NCBI RefSeq assembly: GCF_020819595.1 | Contig: NZ_JAJHNP010000021.1 | Span: forward strand, 112,046-176,045 | Length of the DNA: 64,000 nucleotides | Source: Streptomyces barringtoniae | GTDB taxonomy: Bacteria > Actinomycetota > Actinomycetes > Streptomycetales > Streptomycetaceae | Direction: 5' to 3' | Shown here: in pieces, positions 36,286-45,306 of the stretch | How the letters are laid out: the number at the start of each line of letters is the position of its first letter | Numbering within the stretch: position 1 is the first letter of the stretch | The notes under the pieces: generated by a model | What the model was told of the DNA's origin: nothing | Database searches by the model: none | What the model saw: the letters and a program-made list of their open reading frames with translations, nothing else | Made by a program: the position numbers and the translations under genes

Positions 36286-36885
36286 TCAGTCCTGTCGGCC
36301 GGCGTGCCGGTGTGCCTGAGTGACCAGGTCCAGGGCGACTTCGAGAACGGCTTCGCGCCTCTTCTCGGAGTCGCCTTCGAGGTCCTGCATCAGGAACATC
36401 CCCGCGTGCAGGGTGAACATCGCGCTGACCGAGCGCACCTGGTCGACGAGTTCGGCCTCCGGGTCGATGAGGATGTCCCGCAGTTCGCGCATCCGGTCCT
36501 TGAAGATGTCGCCGATGCGCAGGTCCCGGACCGTGCCCTGGTTGTCGTGCATGAAGCGGAAGAGCGGTTCGGCGCCGGCCAGCACGAGGCTGTAGCGCCG
36601 CATCATCTCCTGCTTGGTCTCCAGGGTGTGCGGCTGGCTGCGGCCCCACTCGATCAGGTCGCCGATCGGTTTCGTCAGATCCTCGAAGAGGCTGACGATG
36701 ATCTCTTCCTTCGTCTTGAAGTGGTAGTACAGGGCTGCCTTCGTGACGTCGAGACGCTCGGCGATCTCGCGCAGGGAGGTCTTCTCGTAACCCTGCTCCG
36801 CGAAGAGCTCGAGCGCGACGTCCTGGATGCGCTGGCGGGTGTTGCCGCGGCGCTGCTGCTTGGTGCCGTCCATGGTGACGCCCAT
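36286..36885 (-). CDS. TetR-family repressor of the adjacent efflux gene
   Basis: A 199-residue TetR protein. The helix-turn-helix is in ELFAEQGYEKTSLREIAERL and DVTKAALYYHFKTKEEII (residues about 28-68), and the C-terminal ligand domain is all-helical. Start ATG 36885 has AAGGAG seven bases upstream. It is divergent from the MFS gene with a 124-base intergenic region that holds a large inverted repeat, so it most likely represses both genes until a drug or metabolite binds. Confidence 0.9.
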   Translation of the reverse strand: MGVTMDGTKQQRRGNTRQRIQDVALELFAEQGYEKTSLREIAERLDVTKAALYYHFKTKEEIIVSLFEDLTKPIGDLIEWGRSQPHTLETKQEMMRRYSLVLAGAEPLFRFMHDNQGTVRDLRIGDIFKDRMRELRDILIDPEAELVDQVRSVSAMFTLHAGMFLMQDLEGDSEKRREAVLEVALDLVTQAHRHAGRQD

Positions 36886-36912
36886 CCTCGTACTCCTTGC
36901 GCTCCCGCGGAA

Positions 36913-36983
36913 ACTTACTTGACGCCCGGCTAGTAGCAGGTCTAGTTTCCCAGTGTAGTGAACTAGCCGGGCGGCAAGTAAGT
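36913..36983. promoter_or_regulatory. Large operator between tetR and the MFS gene
   Basis: Arms 36913-36934 and 36962-36983 (22 bp each) are inverted repeats with one mismatch (36922 and 36974) around a 27-base centre. Inside this lies a second inverted repeat, CTAGTT (36942-36947) and AACTAG (36961-36966). Together they cover both promoters of the divergent pair and fit two TetR-dimer sites. Confidence 0.75.
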
Positions 36984-37009
36984 GGCCGCCGTAGGGGGAA
37001 TGGGAAGAG

Positions 37010-38590
37010 ATGGCGGACACGGTCGAAGGCGTCATGGAAAGCAAACCCGAGGGCAAACAGCCCAAGAGCGTGCGGGTGGTCCTGCTCGCGCTCATGATCG
37101 CGATGATGCTCGCGATGCTCGACAACATGATCGTGGGTACGGCGATGCCGACGATCGTGGGCGAGCTGGGCGGTCTGGAACACCTCTCCTGGGTGGTCAC
37201 CGGCTACACCCTGGCCACCGCGGCCTCCACCCCGATCTGGGGCAAGGTCGGTGACATGTTCGGGCGCAAGGGTGCGTTCCTCACCTCGATCGTGATCTTC
37301 CTGATCGGCTCGGCGCTCAGCGGCATGGCCCAGAACATGGGCGAGCTCATCGGCTTCCGGGCAATCCAGGGCCTGGGCGCCGGCGGTCTGATGGTCGGCG
37401 TGATGGCGATCATCGGCGATCTGATCCCGCCGCGGGAGCGCGGCAAGTACACCGGCATGATGGCGGGCGTCATGGCGCTGGCGATGATCGGCGGCCCGCT
37501 GGTCGGCGGCACCATCACCGACAACTGGGGCTGGCGCTGGTCCTTCTACATCAACCTGCCGCTCGGTGCCGTGGCCCTGGCCCTCGTCAGCGCCGTTCTG
37601 CACCTGCCCAAGAAGCGGGCCAAGGCGCGCATCGACTACCTGGGCGTCGCGCTGCTGACCGTCGGCATCACCGCGATCGTGCTGGTCACCACCTGGGGCG
37701 GCACCGAGTACGCCTGGACCTCCGCCCGGATCATGGAGCTGACCAGCATCGGCGTCGTCGCGCTGATCGGGTTCGTCTGGTGGCAGGCCAGGGCCGTCGA
37801 GCCGGTCGTGCCGCTGCACATGTTCCGCAGCCGCAACTTCACCCTGATGTCCGTCATCGGCTTCATCACCGGCTTCGTGATGTTCGGCGCCACGCTCTAC
37901 CTGCCGCTCTACCAGCAGTCGGTGCAGGGCGCCTCCGCCACCAACTCCGGTCTGCTGCTCCTGCCGATGCTCGGCGCGATGCTCGTGACCTCGATGGTCG
38001 CGGGCCGGGTCACCACCAACAGCGGCCGTTACAAGATCTTCCCGATCGTCGGCGGTGCGCTGATGATCGTCGGGCTGTATCTGCTGTCGCTGATGGACAC
38101 GGGTACGACCCGGCTGACCTCCGGCATCTACATGGCCGTGCTGGGGCTGGGGATGGGCTGCCTGATGCAGATCACCATGCTGGTGGCGCAGAACAGCGTG
38201 GAGATGAAGGACATGGGCGTCGCGTCCTCGTCCACGACCCTCTTCCGTACGCTCGGTTCCTCCTTCGGTGTCGCCATCATGGGCGCGCTGTTCAACAACC
38301 GCGTCCAGCACGTCATGGCCGAGCGGGCCGGCTCGCTGGGCTCCAAGATCACCGAGAAGTCCGCGCAGCTGGACGCGAAGCACCTGAAGCTGCTGCCCGC
38401 GGTGGCGCGGGAGGCGTACCAGCACGCGGTGTCCGCCGGTACGCACTCGGCGTTCCTGCTGGGCGCGGGGATCGCGGTGATCGTGCTGGTCGCGGCGCTG
38501 TTCGTGAAGGAGGTGCCGCTCAAGAGCGGGAAGCCTTCGGCGGAGAGCGGCGAGGACGCGGCTCCGGTGCAGGTCGTCGAGGCCGTCTGA
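37010..38590 (+). CDS. DHA2-family MFS drug efflux transporter
   Basis: A 526-residue, probably 14-helix, multidrug exporter. Motif A is GKVGDMFGRKG (near base 37240), motif C-like GPLVGGTITD and the first-helix motif LDNMIVGTAMP are typical of the EmrB/QacA group. It exports small toxic molecules by proton antiport; substrate unknown. AGGGGGAATGG lies before the ATG. Transcribed away from its TetR regulator through the shared operator. A strong terminator follows. Confidence 0.93.
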   Translation: MADTVEGVMESKPEGKQPKSVRVVLLALMIAMMLAMLDNMIVGTAMPTIVGELGGLEHLSWVVTGYTLATAASTPIWGKVGDMFGRKGAFLTSIVIFLIGSALSGMAQNMGELIGFRAIQGLGAGGLMVGVMAIIGDLIPPRERGKYTGMMAGVMALAMIGGPLVGGTITDNWGWRWSFYINLPLGAVALALVSAVLHLPKKRAKARIDYLGVALLTVGITAIVLVTTWGGTEYAWTSARIMELTSIGVVALIGFVWWQARAVEPVVPLHMFRSRNFTLMSVIGFITGFVMFGATLYLPLYQQSVQGASATNSGLLLLPMLGAMLVTSMVAGRVTTNSGRYKIFPIVGGALMIVGLYLLSLMDTGTTRLTSGIYMAVLGLGMGCLMQITMLVAQNSVEMKDMGVASSSTTLFRTLGSSFGVAIMGALFNNRVQHVMAERAGSLGSKITEKSAQLDAKHLKLLPAVAREAYQHAVSAGTHSAFLLGAGIAVIVLVAALFVKEVPLKSGKPSAESGEDAAPVQVVEAV

Positions 38591-38629
38591 ACCCCGTCCG
38601 AGCCCCTTTGAGTCCCACCTGAACTGAAG

Positions 38630-38661
38630 AGACCCCGGGTCGGTGTCCGCCCCCGGGGTCT
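38630..38661 (+). terminator. Intrinsic terminator after the MFS gene
   Basis: AGACCCCGGG (38630-38639) pairs with CCCGGGGTCT (38652-38661), followed by TCTTCTTTG. The stem is 10 bp and the tail is U-rich. Confidence 0.85.
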
Positions 38662-38723
38662 TCTTCTTTGCCCGTCTGCGCTGGTCGGCGCCGTTGTCAG
38701 TGCCCCGTGTCACCATCGGCTGC

Positions 38724-39230
38724 ATGGACAAGGTGCGGCGGCTGCGTCTGGCCAAGGACGCCATGGACCGGGACTGGGCGGACCCCGGTCTCGATCTGGA
38801 CGCCGTGGCGGCGTGCGCCGGGTACTCGCGGTATCACTTCCTGCGGGCCTTCAAGGACGTCTACGGCGAGACCCCGGGCCAGTATCTGACCCACCGCCGG
38901 ATCGAGCGGGCCGAGGAGATGCTGCGCTGCGCCAACCTCACCGTGACCGAGATCTGCACACTGGTCGGCTTCAGCAGCCTCGGCACGTTCTCCGCCCGCT
39001 TCAAGGCCCGCACCGGGCTCACCCCCAGCGAGTACCGCGCGCGGCACGTGGGGCGCGGGGCCTCGCTGATACCCGGGTGCTACGCCATGCTCTGGGCCGG
39101 CGGATTCAGCACCGCAAGATCGGAGAAGCGCTCCGGGTCCGGCTCTGCCTACGGTGACGAAGGGGAGTCCGCCCCGGCGGACGGCACCGCCGACGTCATC
39201 AGCACCACCGACAGGAGAGCAGATCCATGA
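38724..39230 (+). CDS. AraC-family transcriptional regulator
   Basis: A 168-residue protein that is almost only an AraC DNA-binding domain: two helix-turn-helix units (about residues 18-40, DAVAACAGYSRYHFLRAFK; and 66-90, TVTEICTLVGFSSLGTFSARFK). The start ATG 38724 (MDKVRRL) is chosen because the longer open frame runs back into the MFS terminator. It has a variable, acidic C-terminal tail and overlaps the downstream VOC gene by four bases (ATGA), so the two are made together; it may control or answer to a VOC substrate. Confidence 0.88.
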   Translation: MDKVRRLRLAKDAMDRDWADPGLDLDAVAACAGYSRYHFLRAFKDVYGETPGQYLTHRRIERAEEMLRCANLTVTEICTLVGFSSLGTFSARFKARTGLTPSEYRARHVGRGASLIPGCYAMLWAGGFSTARSEKRSGSGSAYGDEGESAPADGTADVISTTDRRADP

Positions 39231-39673
39231 TCAAGGGGCTTGCCATCACGACCGTCTGGGTCCTGGACCAGGACCGGGCCAAGGAGTTCTACACCCAGAA
39301 GCTGGGTCTCGAGGTCCGTACGGACATGACCATGGGAGAGGGCGGCATGCGCTGGCTCACCGTCGGCGCCCCCGGACAGCCCGACGTGGAGCTGACGCTC
39401 ATGGTGCCCGGGCCGCCCGCGATGGACCCCGAGTCCGCCGAGATGATGCGCAAGCTAGTCGCCAAGGGGGCGCTCGGCGCGGGGGTGCTGGCGACGGACG
39501 ACATCCACGGCGACTACAAGAAGCTCAAGGAGCGTGGGGTGGAGTTCCTCCAGGAGCCCCAGGAGCGGCCGTACGGCACGGAGGCGCTCTTCCGGGACGA
39601 CTCCGGCAACTGGTTCTCCTTCACACAGCGGCGGGAGGGGGGCCTGGACCTGGAGCGGGACTGGGCCTGCTGA
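39227..39673 (+). CDS. VOC (glyoxalase/bleomycin-resistance) family protein
   Basis: A 148-residue vicinal-oxygen-chelate protein. The repeat begins TTVWVLDQDRAKEFYTQKLGL and a second beta-alpha unit contains LATDDIHGDYKKLKERGVEFLQEPQERPYGTEALFRDDSGN (given as features only), with Glu near residue 130 as metal ligand in the family. Members act on or bind small electrophiles and antibiotics; no substrate is assigned. It is coupled to the AraC regulator and convergent with cseC, with a hairpin between. Confidence 0.85.
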   Translation: MIKGLAITTVWVLDQDRAKEFYTQKLGLEVRTDMTMGEGGMRWLTVGAPGQPDVELTLMVPGPPAMDPESAEMMRKLVAKGALGAGVLATDDIHGDYKKLKERGVEFLQEPQERPYGTEALFRDDSGNWFSFTQRREGGLDLERDWAC

Positions 39674-39700
39674 GCGCCTGTCGGCTCGGTACGGCGCTCA
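39671..39700. terminator. Bidirectional hairpin spanning two stop codons (VOC gene and cseC)
   Basis: TGAGCGCC (39671-39678) pairs perfectly with GGCGCTCA (39693-39700). The outer bases are the VOC stop codon on the plus strand and the cseC stop codon on the minus strand. No U-tract, so termination would be weak. Confidence 0.5.
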
Positions 39701-41053
39701 GGTCGCGCCCCCCGACAGCGGCAGCGTCGGATAGCTGCCCGTGGCGGTCGGTGCGTGCTCCGGCAGCCACAGCACCGCCACCGCGCCGTCCGCGGGGATG
39801 CCGTCGGGGGCCCCGACGGGCCGTACGTTGCGGAACGTCAGCCGGGCGCCGAGCACCCGGGCCTGGCCTGCCGCGATGGTCAGGCCCAGCCCGTGGCCCG
39901 TACCGGCGCGGTCCTTGCTGCCGGTGCGGAAGCGGCTCGGCCCCTCGGCGAGCAGTTCCTCGGGGAAGCCCGGACCGTGGTCGCGGACCCGGATGACCCG
40001 GCCCTCGACGGTCACTTCGATCGGCGGCCTGCCGTGCCGGGCGGCGTTGGCGAGCAGGTTGAACAGCACCCGCTCCAGTCGGCGCGGGTCGGTGGTGACC
40101 TCCGACTCGTGCACCACCCGCACCTCGATCTGCGGGTCCTTGGCGGCCACGCGCCGGGTGACGAACTCGCCGAGCATGATGTCCTGCAGCTCCGCCCGCT
40201 CCGAGGCGCCGTCCAGGCGGGCCACCTCCAGGACGTCCTCGACCAGCGTGCGCATCGCCTTCGCCCGGTCCAGCACCAGTTCCGTGGGGCGGCCGGGGGG
40301 CAGCAGTTCGGCGGCCGTGAGCAGGCCCGTCACCGGGGTGCGCAGCTCGTGCGCGATGTCGGCGGTGACCCGCCGCTCGGCCTCGAGACGCTGTTGCAGC
40401 GCGTCCGCCATGGCGTCCACCGCGCGCGCCAGATCGTCGGTCTCGTCCCGTACGACCCCGCCGATGGCCTCCCGCACCCGGACGTCGGTCTCCCCCTTGG
40501 CGACCTGGTTCGCGGCGGCCGCCGCCTTGCGCAGCCGCCGGGACAGCTGTCCGCCTATCAGCACGCCGAGCGCGCTGCCGCCGAGCACGACCGCCACGGA
40601 TCCGATGACCAGGGCCTGGTCGAGGTCCTTCATCACATCCGTGGAACGGTCCGGCATATGGGTGTGCAGGGACAGCACACGCCCGTCCTTCGTCGGCACG
40701 GCCGACCAGATGTCCGGCACCCCGTCGTGGTCGATGACATCGCTGGCCTTCCTGCCGTCCGCCACCTTCTCGCGCAGTGACTCCGGCAGTTGGGGGTCGT
40801 CGAGCTTGATGTTGGGAAAGTTCGGCCGCCGGCTCGCCTCGTAGTTGTGCTGTGCGTACTGGACGCGCTGGTTGGCCAGGTCGCGTGCGTTGTCGAGCAT
40901 CGAGACCTGGGCCGCGTTGTGCACGACCAGGCTCAGCGCGATCGCGACCAGGCCGGCCACCAGCGCGATCGCCGCGCTGAGCTTCCATCTGAGCCCGGTG
41001 TGCAGGCCGGCGCGCTCCATGCGCCGGACCGGGTAGCGAAGGATCCCCCGCAT
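39698..41053 (-). CDS. cseC: Sensor histidine kinase CseC
   Basis: Membrane sensor of cell-envelope stress that activates CseB. Two membrane segments (about residues 25-45 and 165-190) flank an extracellular domain; HAMP follows, then HisKA with IAHELRTPVTG (His near residue 234) and the HATPase with DHGPGFPEELL and GHGLGLTIA. In S. coelicolor it is the kinase of the sigE-cseABC operon and responds to vancomycin-type and other wall-damaging compounds. 451 residues. Last gene of the operon, 14 bases after cseB. Confidence 0.96.
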   Translation of the reverse strand: MRGILRYPVRRMERAGLHTGLRWKLSAAIALVAGLVAIALSLVVHNAAQVSMLDNARDLANQRVQYAQHNYEASRRPNFPNIKLDDPQLPESLREKVADGRKASDVIDHDGVPDIWSAVPTKDGRVLSLHTHMPDRSTDVMKDLDQALVIGSVAVVLGGSALGVLIGGQLSRRLRKAAAAANQVAKGETDVRVREAIGGVVRDETDDLARAVDAMADALQQRLEAERRVTADIAHELRTPVTGLLTAAELLPPGRPTELVLDRAKAMRTLVEDVLEVARLDGASERAELQDIMLGEFVTRRVAAKDPQIEVRVVHESEVTTDPRRLERVLFNLLANAARHGRPPIEVTVEGRVIRVRDHGPGFPEELLAEGPSRFRTGSKDRAGTGHGLGLTIAAGQARVLGARLTFRNVRPVGAPDGIPADGAVAVLWLPEHAPTATGSYPTLPLSGGAT

Positions 41054-41066
41054 GCCGCCGCCCCGC

Positions 41067-41771
41067 TCAGGCCTTCAGCTTGTAGCCGAAGCCGCGGACC
41101 GTTTCGATCCGGTCCTGGCCGATCTTCTGGCGCAGCCGCTGCACATGCACGTCGACGACCCGGGTGTCCCCGCCCCAGCCGTAGTCCCAGACCCGCTCCA
41201 GCAGCTTGTCACGGGAGAGCACGGTGCCCGGTGCCGAGGAGAACTCCAGCAGCAGCCGCATCTCGGTCGGGGTGAGCCCGACCGGCTGCCCGGCCCGGCG
41301 CACCTCCATGCCCTCGGTGTCGATCTCCAGGTCCCCGAAGGTGAGCACGCCACCGGTCACCGTGTCCGCGGCCGCCTCGCTCCGGTCGTTGCCGCTCGCG
41401 TGCCCGAAGCGGCGCAGCACCGCCCGGATCCGCGCGACCAGCACGGCGCCGTCGAAGGGCTTGGTCACATAGTCGTCGGCGCCCGCCTCCAGGCCGAGGA
41501 CGACGTCGATGGAGTCGGCGCGCGCCGACAGCATGATCACCGGCACGGTCGACTCGTCCCGGATACGACGGCACAGGCTGACGCCGTCCAGACCGGGGAC
41601 CATCACGTCCAGCAGGGCGATGTCGGGGCGGTTCGCCCGGAACGCCTCCAGGCCCGACAGACCGTCGGGCATGGCGGTGACCGCGAAGCCGTCGCGCTCC
41701 AGAGCGAGCTGGGTTGCCTCGCGGATGACGTCGTCGTCCTCGACGAACAGGACGTGGGTCTGGTCTGCCAT
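41067..41771 (-). CDS. cseB: Response regulator CseB
   Basis: OmpR/PhoB-type regulator that, when phosphorylated by CseC, switches on the sigE promoter. Receiver domain with LLDVMVPG (Asp near 54) and TKPF, then a winged helix with RVWDYGWGGDTRVVDVHVQRLR. 234 residues from ATG 41771 (MADQTH); the longer open frame to 41834 overlaps cseA and is not used. Sequence is nearly the same as S. coelicolor CseB as I recall it. Confidence 0.96.
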   Translation of the reverse strand: MADQTHVLFVEDDDVIREATQLALERDGFAVTAMPDGLSGLEAFRANRPDIALLDVMVPGLDGVSLCRRIRDESTVPVIMLSARADSIDVVLGLEAGADDYVTKPFDGAVLVARIRAVLRRFGHASGNDRSEAAADTVTGGVLTFGDLEIDTEGMEVRRAGQPVGLTPTEMRLLLEFSSAPGTVLSRDKLLERVWDYGWGGDTRVVDVHVQRLRQKIGQDRIETVRGFGYKLKA

Positions 41772-41808
41772 CCCGGTGCTCTCAGTCCTCGTGGTGTGCG
41801 TGTGGCGG

Positions 41809-42459
41809 TCAGTTGTCCGGCACGGCGGCCGCATCGCCGCCGGCCTGGCTGTAATAGGTGTCGTGGCTGTTCAGCTCGGTGAACCTGCCCGTCCTCCACC
41901 TGTACTTGATCACGGTCTCCTTGGTCGGGTTCGACACCGCGTCGCCCGTGTCGTAGACCTGCTTGGTCACGGTCAGGTCGGTGCCGTCGATCTCCGCGAC
42001 GACCGGAGAGTCCTCCGCCTTGAACACATTCTTGTACGAGCCCCCGACGTCCCGGTACACGTATGTGCCGACGCCCACCCAGTCGCCGCAGGTCATCACG
42101 TTGACGAGGACGTCGTTGACGGATCCGTGGGTCAGATCGCCGTAGGTGACGTCGACAGGGTAGTCGTCGCCGCTGCACGCCTTCAGACCCCGCTTCACCG
42201 TCGTGGAGACCTCAGGGTCCTGCTTGATCAGCGAGACCGGGTCGACCCGGCGGTAGGTGTGGGTCGGGCTGGGCGTGGGGGAGGAGACGGCTCCCGCGAC
42301 CGCCGTGGCGTGCGCGGGGCCCTCGTCCCGGGTGCCGGTGCCCCCGGTGCCGCACGCGGCGACGAAAAGGGCGATGGCGGCGAGCGCGGCCCCCGCCGCG
42401 ATCACCGCCTGTGTACTGCCCCGGGCCCGGTCGGGCCCGGCCCCGGTCAGGCCGCGCAA
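41809..42459 (-). CDS. cseA: Lipoprotein CseA, negative modulator of the sigma-E system
   Basis: A 216-residue lipoprotein with a lipobox FVAAC (Cys near residue 36) after a hydrophobic core. In S. coelicolor loss of CseA raises sigE promoter activity, so it dampens the CseC signal. It starts with TTG 42459, which overlaps the last 13 bases of sigE; a GTG at 42408 is in frame but would leave the signal peptide without positive charges. It is followed by cseB after 37 bases. Confidence 0.92.
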   Translation of the reverse strand: MRGLTGAGPDRARGSTQAVIAAGAALAAIALFVAACGTGGTGTRDEGPAHATAVAGAVSSPTPSPTHTYRRVDPVSLIKQDPEVSTTVKRGLKACSGDDYPVDVTYGDLTHGSVNDVLVNVMTCGDWVGVGTYVYRDVGGSYKNVFKAEDSPVVAEIDGTDLTVTKQVYDTGDAVSNPTKETVIKYRWRTGRFTELNSHDTYYSQAGGDAAAVPDN

Positions 42460-42986
42460 CGCTCCCGCTCCTCACGCTCCAGCGCGCGTGCGTCCAGATC
42501 GCGGGCCTCCAGCTCCTCGCGGAGCCGGGCGAGCGCCCGGTGCAGCGTGCTCTTGACCGTACCGGCCGACATGCCGAGGGCCGCGGCCGTCTCCTCAGTG
42601 GACATCTGCTCCCAGTGTCGCAGTACTACAACACTGCGCTGCTTCGGTGCGAGCACTTTCATGACATCCATCAGCAGGGCCCGGTCGGCGTGCTGCTCGG
42701 TGGAGTCGTCCACGGACGCGTCCGGCAGCTGCTCGGTGGGGACCTCCTCCAGCTTGCGCGCCCGCCACCACTCCGTACGGGTGTTGATCATGACCCGGCG
42801 CAGATAGGCGTCGGCGAGCCGCTTGTCGGCGATGCCCTCCCAGCGGCCGTACGTCCGTACCAGCGCCGTCTGCAGCAGGTCCTGGGCGTCGACCGGGTCC
42901 GGGACCAGCCGACGCGCGCTGCGCAGCAGCGCGTCCTGCCGGGTGCGGACGTACTCCTCGAATTCGAGCACCTCGCCCTGCGCCAT
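42447..42986 (-). CDS. sigE: ECF sigma factor SigE
   Basis: Extracytoplasmic-function sigma factor for cell-envelope stress. Region 2 (EEYVRTRQDALLRSARRLV ... DLLQTALVRTYGRW) and region 4 (MSTEETAAALGMSAGTVKSTLHRALARL) are clear. 179 residues from ATG 42986, with GGAGG 10 bases upstream; a GTG at 43013 is in frame. It has no anti-sigma gene beside it; in S. coelicolor its activity is set by transcription through CseB/CseC. The 277 bases to mutY (42987-43263) hold the sigE promoter; I cannot place it with confidence. It is the first gene of sigE-cseA-cseB-cseC. Confidence 0.97.
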   Translation of the reverse strand: MAQGEVLEFEEYVRTRQDALLRSARRLVPDPVDAQDLLQTALVRTYGRWEGIADKRLADAYLRRVMINTRTEWWRARKLEEVPTEQLPDASVDDSTEQHADRALLMDVMKVLAPKQRSVVVLRHWEQMSTEETAAALGMSAGTVKSTLHRALARLREELEARDLDARALEREERERCAA

Positions 42987-43263
42987 GATCAACCGCCTCC
43001 GTTCCCCGTTCACTCCGGCTCATTGCCTGAAGTCCTGCTTGCTTTCCCCGTGTCCGGTGGTCTGCCGGGCACGGAAAAGAAGCTACGGAGTGGTTGTCAC
43101 GGCGCTGTCCGAACCAGCCTGCGGCTAGCAATCGGCTATCCGTCGGTTGTGTAACGGAAGCCGGAACGGGGTAAGTAGGTGGCCCGTTATGTCCCTTTAC
43201 GTGCACCTTTGTCGGGCTGTGGGTGCCGTAACAGAGCGGCGGTCGCTGTGACTTGGCTGTCCG

Positions 43264-44139
43264 TCAGCTGAGCGGCAGCCGATACAGACCGCCCGGCAGC
43301 GGCTCCACCAGACCGTCCGCGACGAGCCCGTCGAGCGCGCGGGCGCGCTGCACCGGCTCGTGCCACACCCGGTCCAACGCCGTGTGTGGCACCGGCGCGT
43401 GCGCCTCCCGCAGTACGGCGAGCAGCTTGCCGCGCACCTGCCGGTCCGTACCGGCGTACGTCTGCCCGCGGCGCGGCGGCCCCGCGTGCTCCGGCTTGCC
43501 GGCCAGCCGCCAGGCGCACTGCGCGGCGATCGGGCAGCGCCCGCACCCCTCGTTCTTCGCCGTGCACACCAGCGCGCCCAGCTCCATGGAGGCCGCGGCC
43601 CAGCGTGCGGCCGTCCGCTCGTCCTCGGGCAGCAGCTCACGGGCGAGCCTGCGCTCCGCGGCCGTGGTCGCGTTCGGCGGGTACTGCACGCCCGTCACCG
43701 CCCGCGCGAAGACCCGGCGCACATTGGTGTCCAGCACCGCATGCCGCTGCCCGTACGCGAACGAGGCCACCGCGGCGGCCGTGTACTCGCCGATGCCGGG
43801 CAGTGCCAGCAGCTGCGCGTGGTCCGTCGGTACGTCGCCGCCGTGCCGTTCCGCTATGGCGACCGCGGCGCCGTGCAGCCTGAGTGCCCGGCGCGGGTAA
43901 CCGAGCCGGCCCCAGGCGCGCACCGCCTCGCCCGGCGCCTCCTTCGCGAGGTCGGCGGGGCGCGGCCAGCGGGCCAGCCACTCCTCGTAGACGGGCAGCA
44001 CCCGGTTGACCGGGGTCTGCTGGAGCATGAACTCGCTGACCATCACACCCCACGGGCCCGCCTCCGGGCGGCGCCAGGGGAGGTCGCGGGCGTGGGCGTC
44101 GAACCAGGCGATCACAGGGGTGTGCAGCTTCTCAGTCAT
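43264..44139 (-). CDS. mutY: A/G-specific adenine glycosylase MutY
   Basis: Removes adenine mispaired with 8-oxoguanine. Helix-hairpin-helix LPGIGEYTAAA, the catalytic Asp in AVLDTNVRRV, and the [4Fe-4S] Cys set C-x6-C-x2-C-x5-C (CTAKNEGCGRCPIAAQC) are all visible. 291 residues, shorter than E. coli MutY because the MutT-like C-terminal domain is reduced to a small helical part, as is common in actinobacteria. Start ATG 44139 (MTEKLH). Beside disA/radA in this order in Streptomyces. Confidence 0.93.
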   Translation of the reverse strand: MTEKLHTPVIAWFDAHARDLPWRRPEAGPWGVMVSEFMLQQTPVNRVLPVYEEWLARWPRPADLAKEAPGEAVRAWGRLGYPRRALRLHGAAVAIAERHGGDVPTDHAQLLALPGIGEYTAAAVASFAYGQRHAVLDTNVRRVFARAVTGVQYPPNATTAAERRLARELLPEDERTAARWAAASMELGALVCTAKNEGCGRCPIAAQCAWRLAGKPEHAGPPRRGQTYAGTDRQVRGKLLAVLREAHAPVPHTALDRVWHEPVQRARALDGLVADGLVEPLPGGLYRLPLS

Positions 44140-44319
44140 GGCCTTCCGATCCTGCCACGGCTCGGCCCCCATGGCGGGTGACGGCACGGTCACCCACCGT
44201 GGCGAAGATGGGAGCGCCTTGGGGGGTACGGCAGTTGCCGGAATGATGATCCGGAAAAGTTGGTGCTCGCGCGGCGGGTGGGGCAAGCAAGCACGGGGTT
44301 CTCTCGTACAGTTTGCGCC

Positions 44320-45132
44320 GTGGGATCTCTGCGCAATCCGGTCGGGCCGCTTCCCTCCTCCATCTACTGGCGAAGGAGGGTCGTACTGCTGTCGGTGATG
44401 GCCCTGTTGGCGCTGCTCATCACGTGGATCGTCACCGCCGGCGGCGGCGGGGGCGGCAAGCAGAACGCCGGCGGGTCCGACGGCAAGAATCCCGCGCCCA
44501 CCATCACTCCGGGGCCGTCCTCGTCCGGGCCCGCGATCAGCCAACACCCGGGCGGGCGCGACGACTCGGGCGGCGGCGACTCCGGTGGGAGCGACTCCGG
44601 TTCCGGCGGCGGCAGCGGTTCCGACACGGGCTCCTCCGGGTCCGGTGACGGCTCGGCCGGCGGAACGGGTACGGCGTCCGGCGGGGGCAACGTCGTTACG
44701 GGCGACGCGCTTCCGGCGTCCTCCACGCTGCCCGACTGCGCCTCCTCAGCAGTGACGTTGAGCCTGCGGAGCCTGCACAACTCCTACTCGCCGGACCAGG
44801 CACCGACCTTCCAACTCACCGCGAAGAACGGCTCGTCCACCGACTGCAAGGTCGATCTCGGGCCGAAGAGCGCGGTGTTGACCATCACGTCGGCGGACGG
44901 AAGCGCCGTGATCTGGTCGTCGGCAGACTGTCCCCAGGGCGCGGGGAGCCTGCCCTTCCGGGTGCCGGCGGGGCAGAGCATCACCTACACCGTGAAGTGG
45001 GACCGCAAGCCCAGCGCCCCCCAGTGCGCCACGCCCTCCGGGGCCTCCGCGAAGACGGGCACGTATCTGTTGGAGGCCAAGGCGCCGGGGTTCGGCAAGC
45101 TGCAGGCTTCGTTCGTGCTGTCGGCCGACTGA
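44320..45132 (+). CDS. Membrane-anchored protein with Ser/Gly linker and extracellular domain
   Basis: A 270-residue protein: short cytoplasmic start (SLRNPVGPLPSSIYWRRR), one membrane segment (about residues 23-40), a Gly/Ser/Asp-rich linker (about 41-130), then a beta-rich domain of about 135 residues with four cysteines that could form disulfides. The C-terminal domain (VTLSLRSLHNSYSPDQAPTF, VKWDRKPSAPQC) looks immunoglobulin-like and may bind a ligand. I start at GTG 44320; an open frame from 44260 adds residues without function. Divergent from mutY. I do not know its role. Confidence 0.72.
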   Translation: MGSLRNPVGPLPSSIYWRRRVVLLSVMALLALLITWIVTAGGGGGGKQNAGGSDGKNPAPTITPGPSSSGPAISQHPGGRDDSGGGDSGGSDSGSGGGSGSDTGSSGSGDGSAGGTGTASGGGNVVTGDALPASSTLPDCASSAVTLSLRSLHNSYSPDQAPTFQLTAKNGSSTDCKVDLGPKSAVLTITSADGSAVIWSSADCPQGAGSLPFRVPAGQSITYTVKWDRKPSAPQCATPSGASAKTGTYLLEAKAPGFGKLQASFVLSAD

Positions 45133-45306
45133 GGGGCGGGCGGCACGGTTCGTTGCCGGGAGCGGCTGAGCGGGGCTGATCGCGCAGTACCCCGCGTCCC
45201 TTGAGGAAGCTGCAGGTCGCCTGCCCAAGCGGCGCGAGCAACCACGACGGACCCCCTGCCGCCGGACGGCATACGCCCCCCGAGCCGGCAGGCGCCGGGC
45301 CCCACT

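Noticed and set aside
36215..38764. An 849-residue minus-strand frame opposite the MFS gene
   Set aside because: It is His/Asp/Arg-rich without any domain and lies opposite a clear MFS gene.
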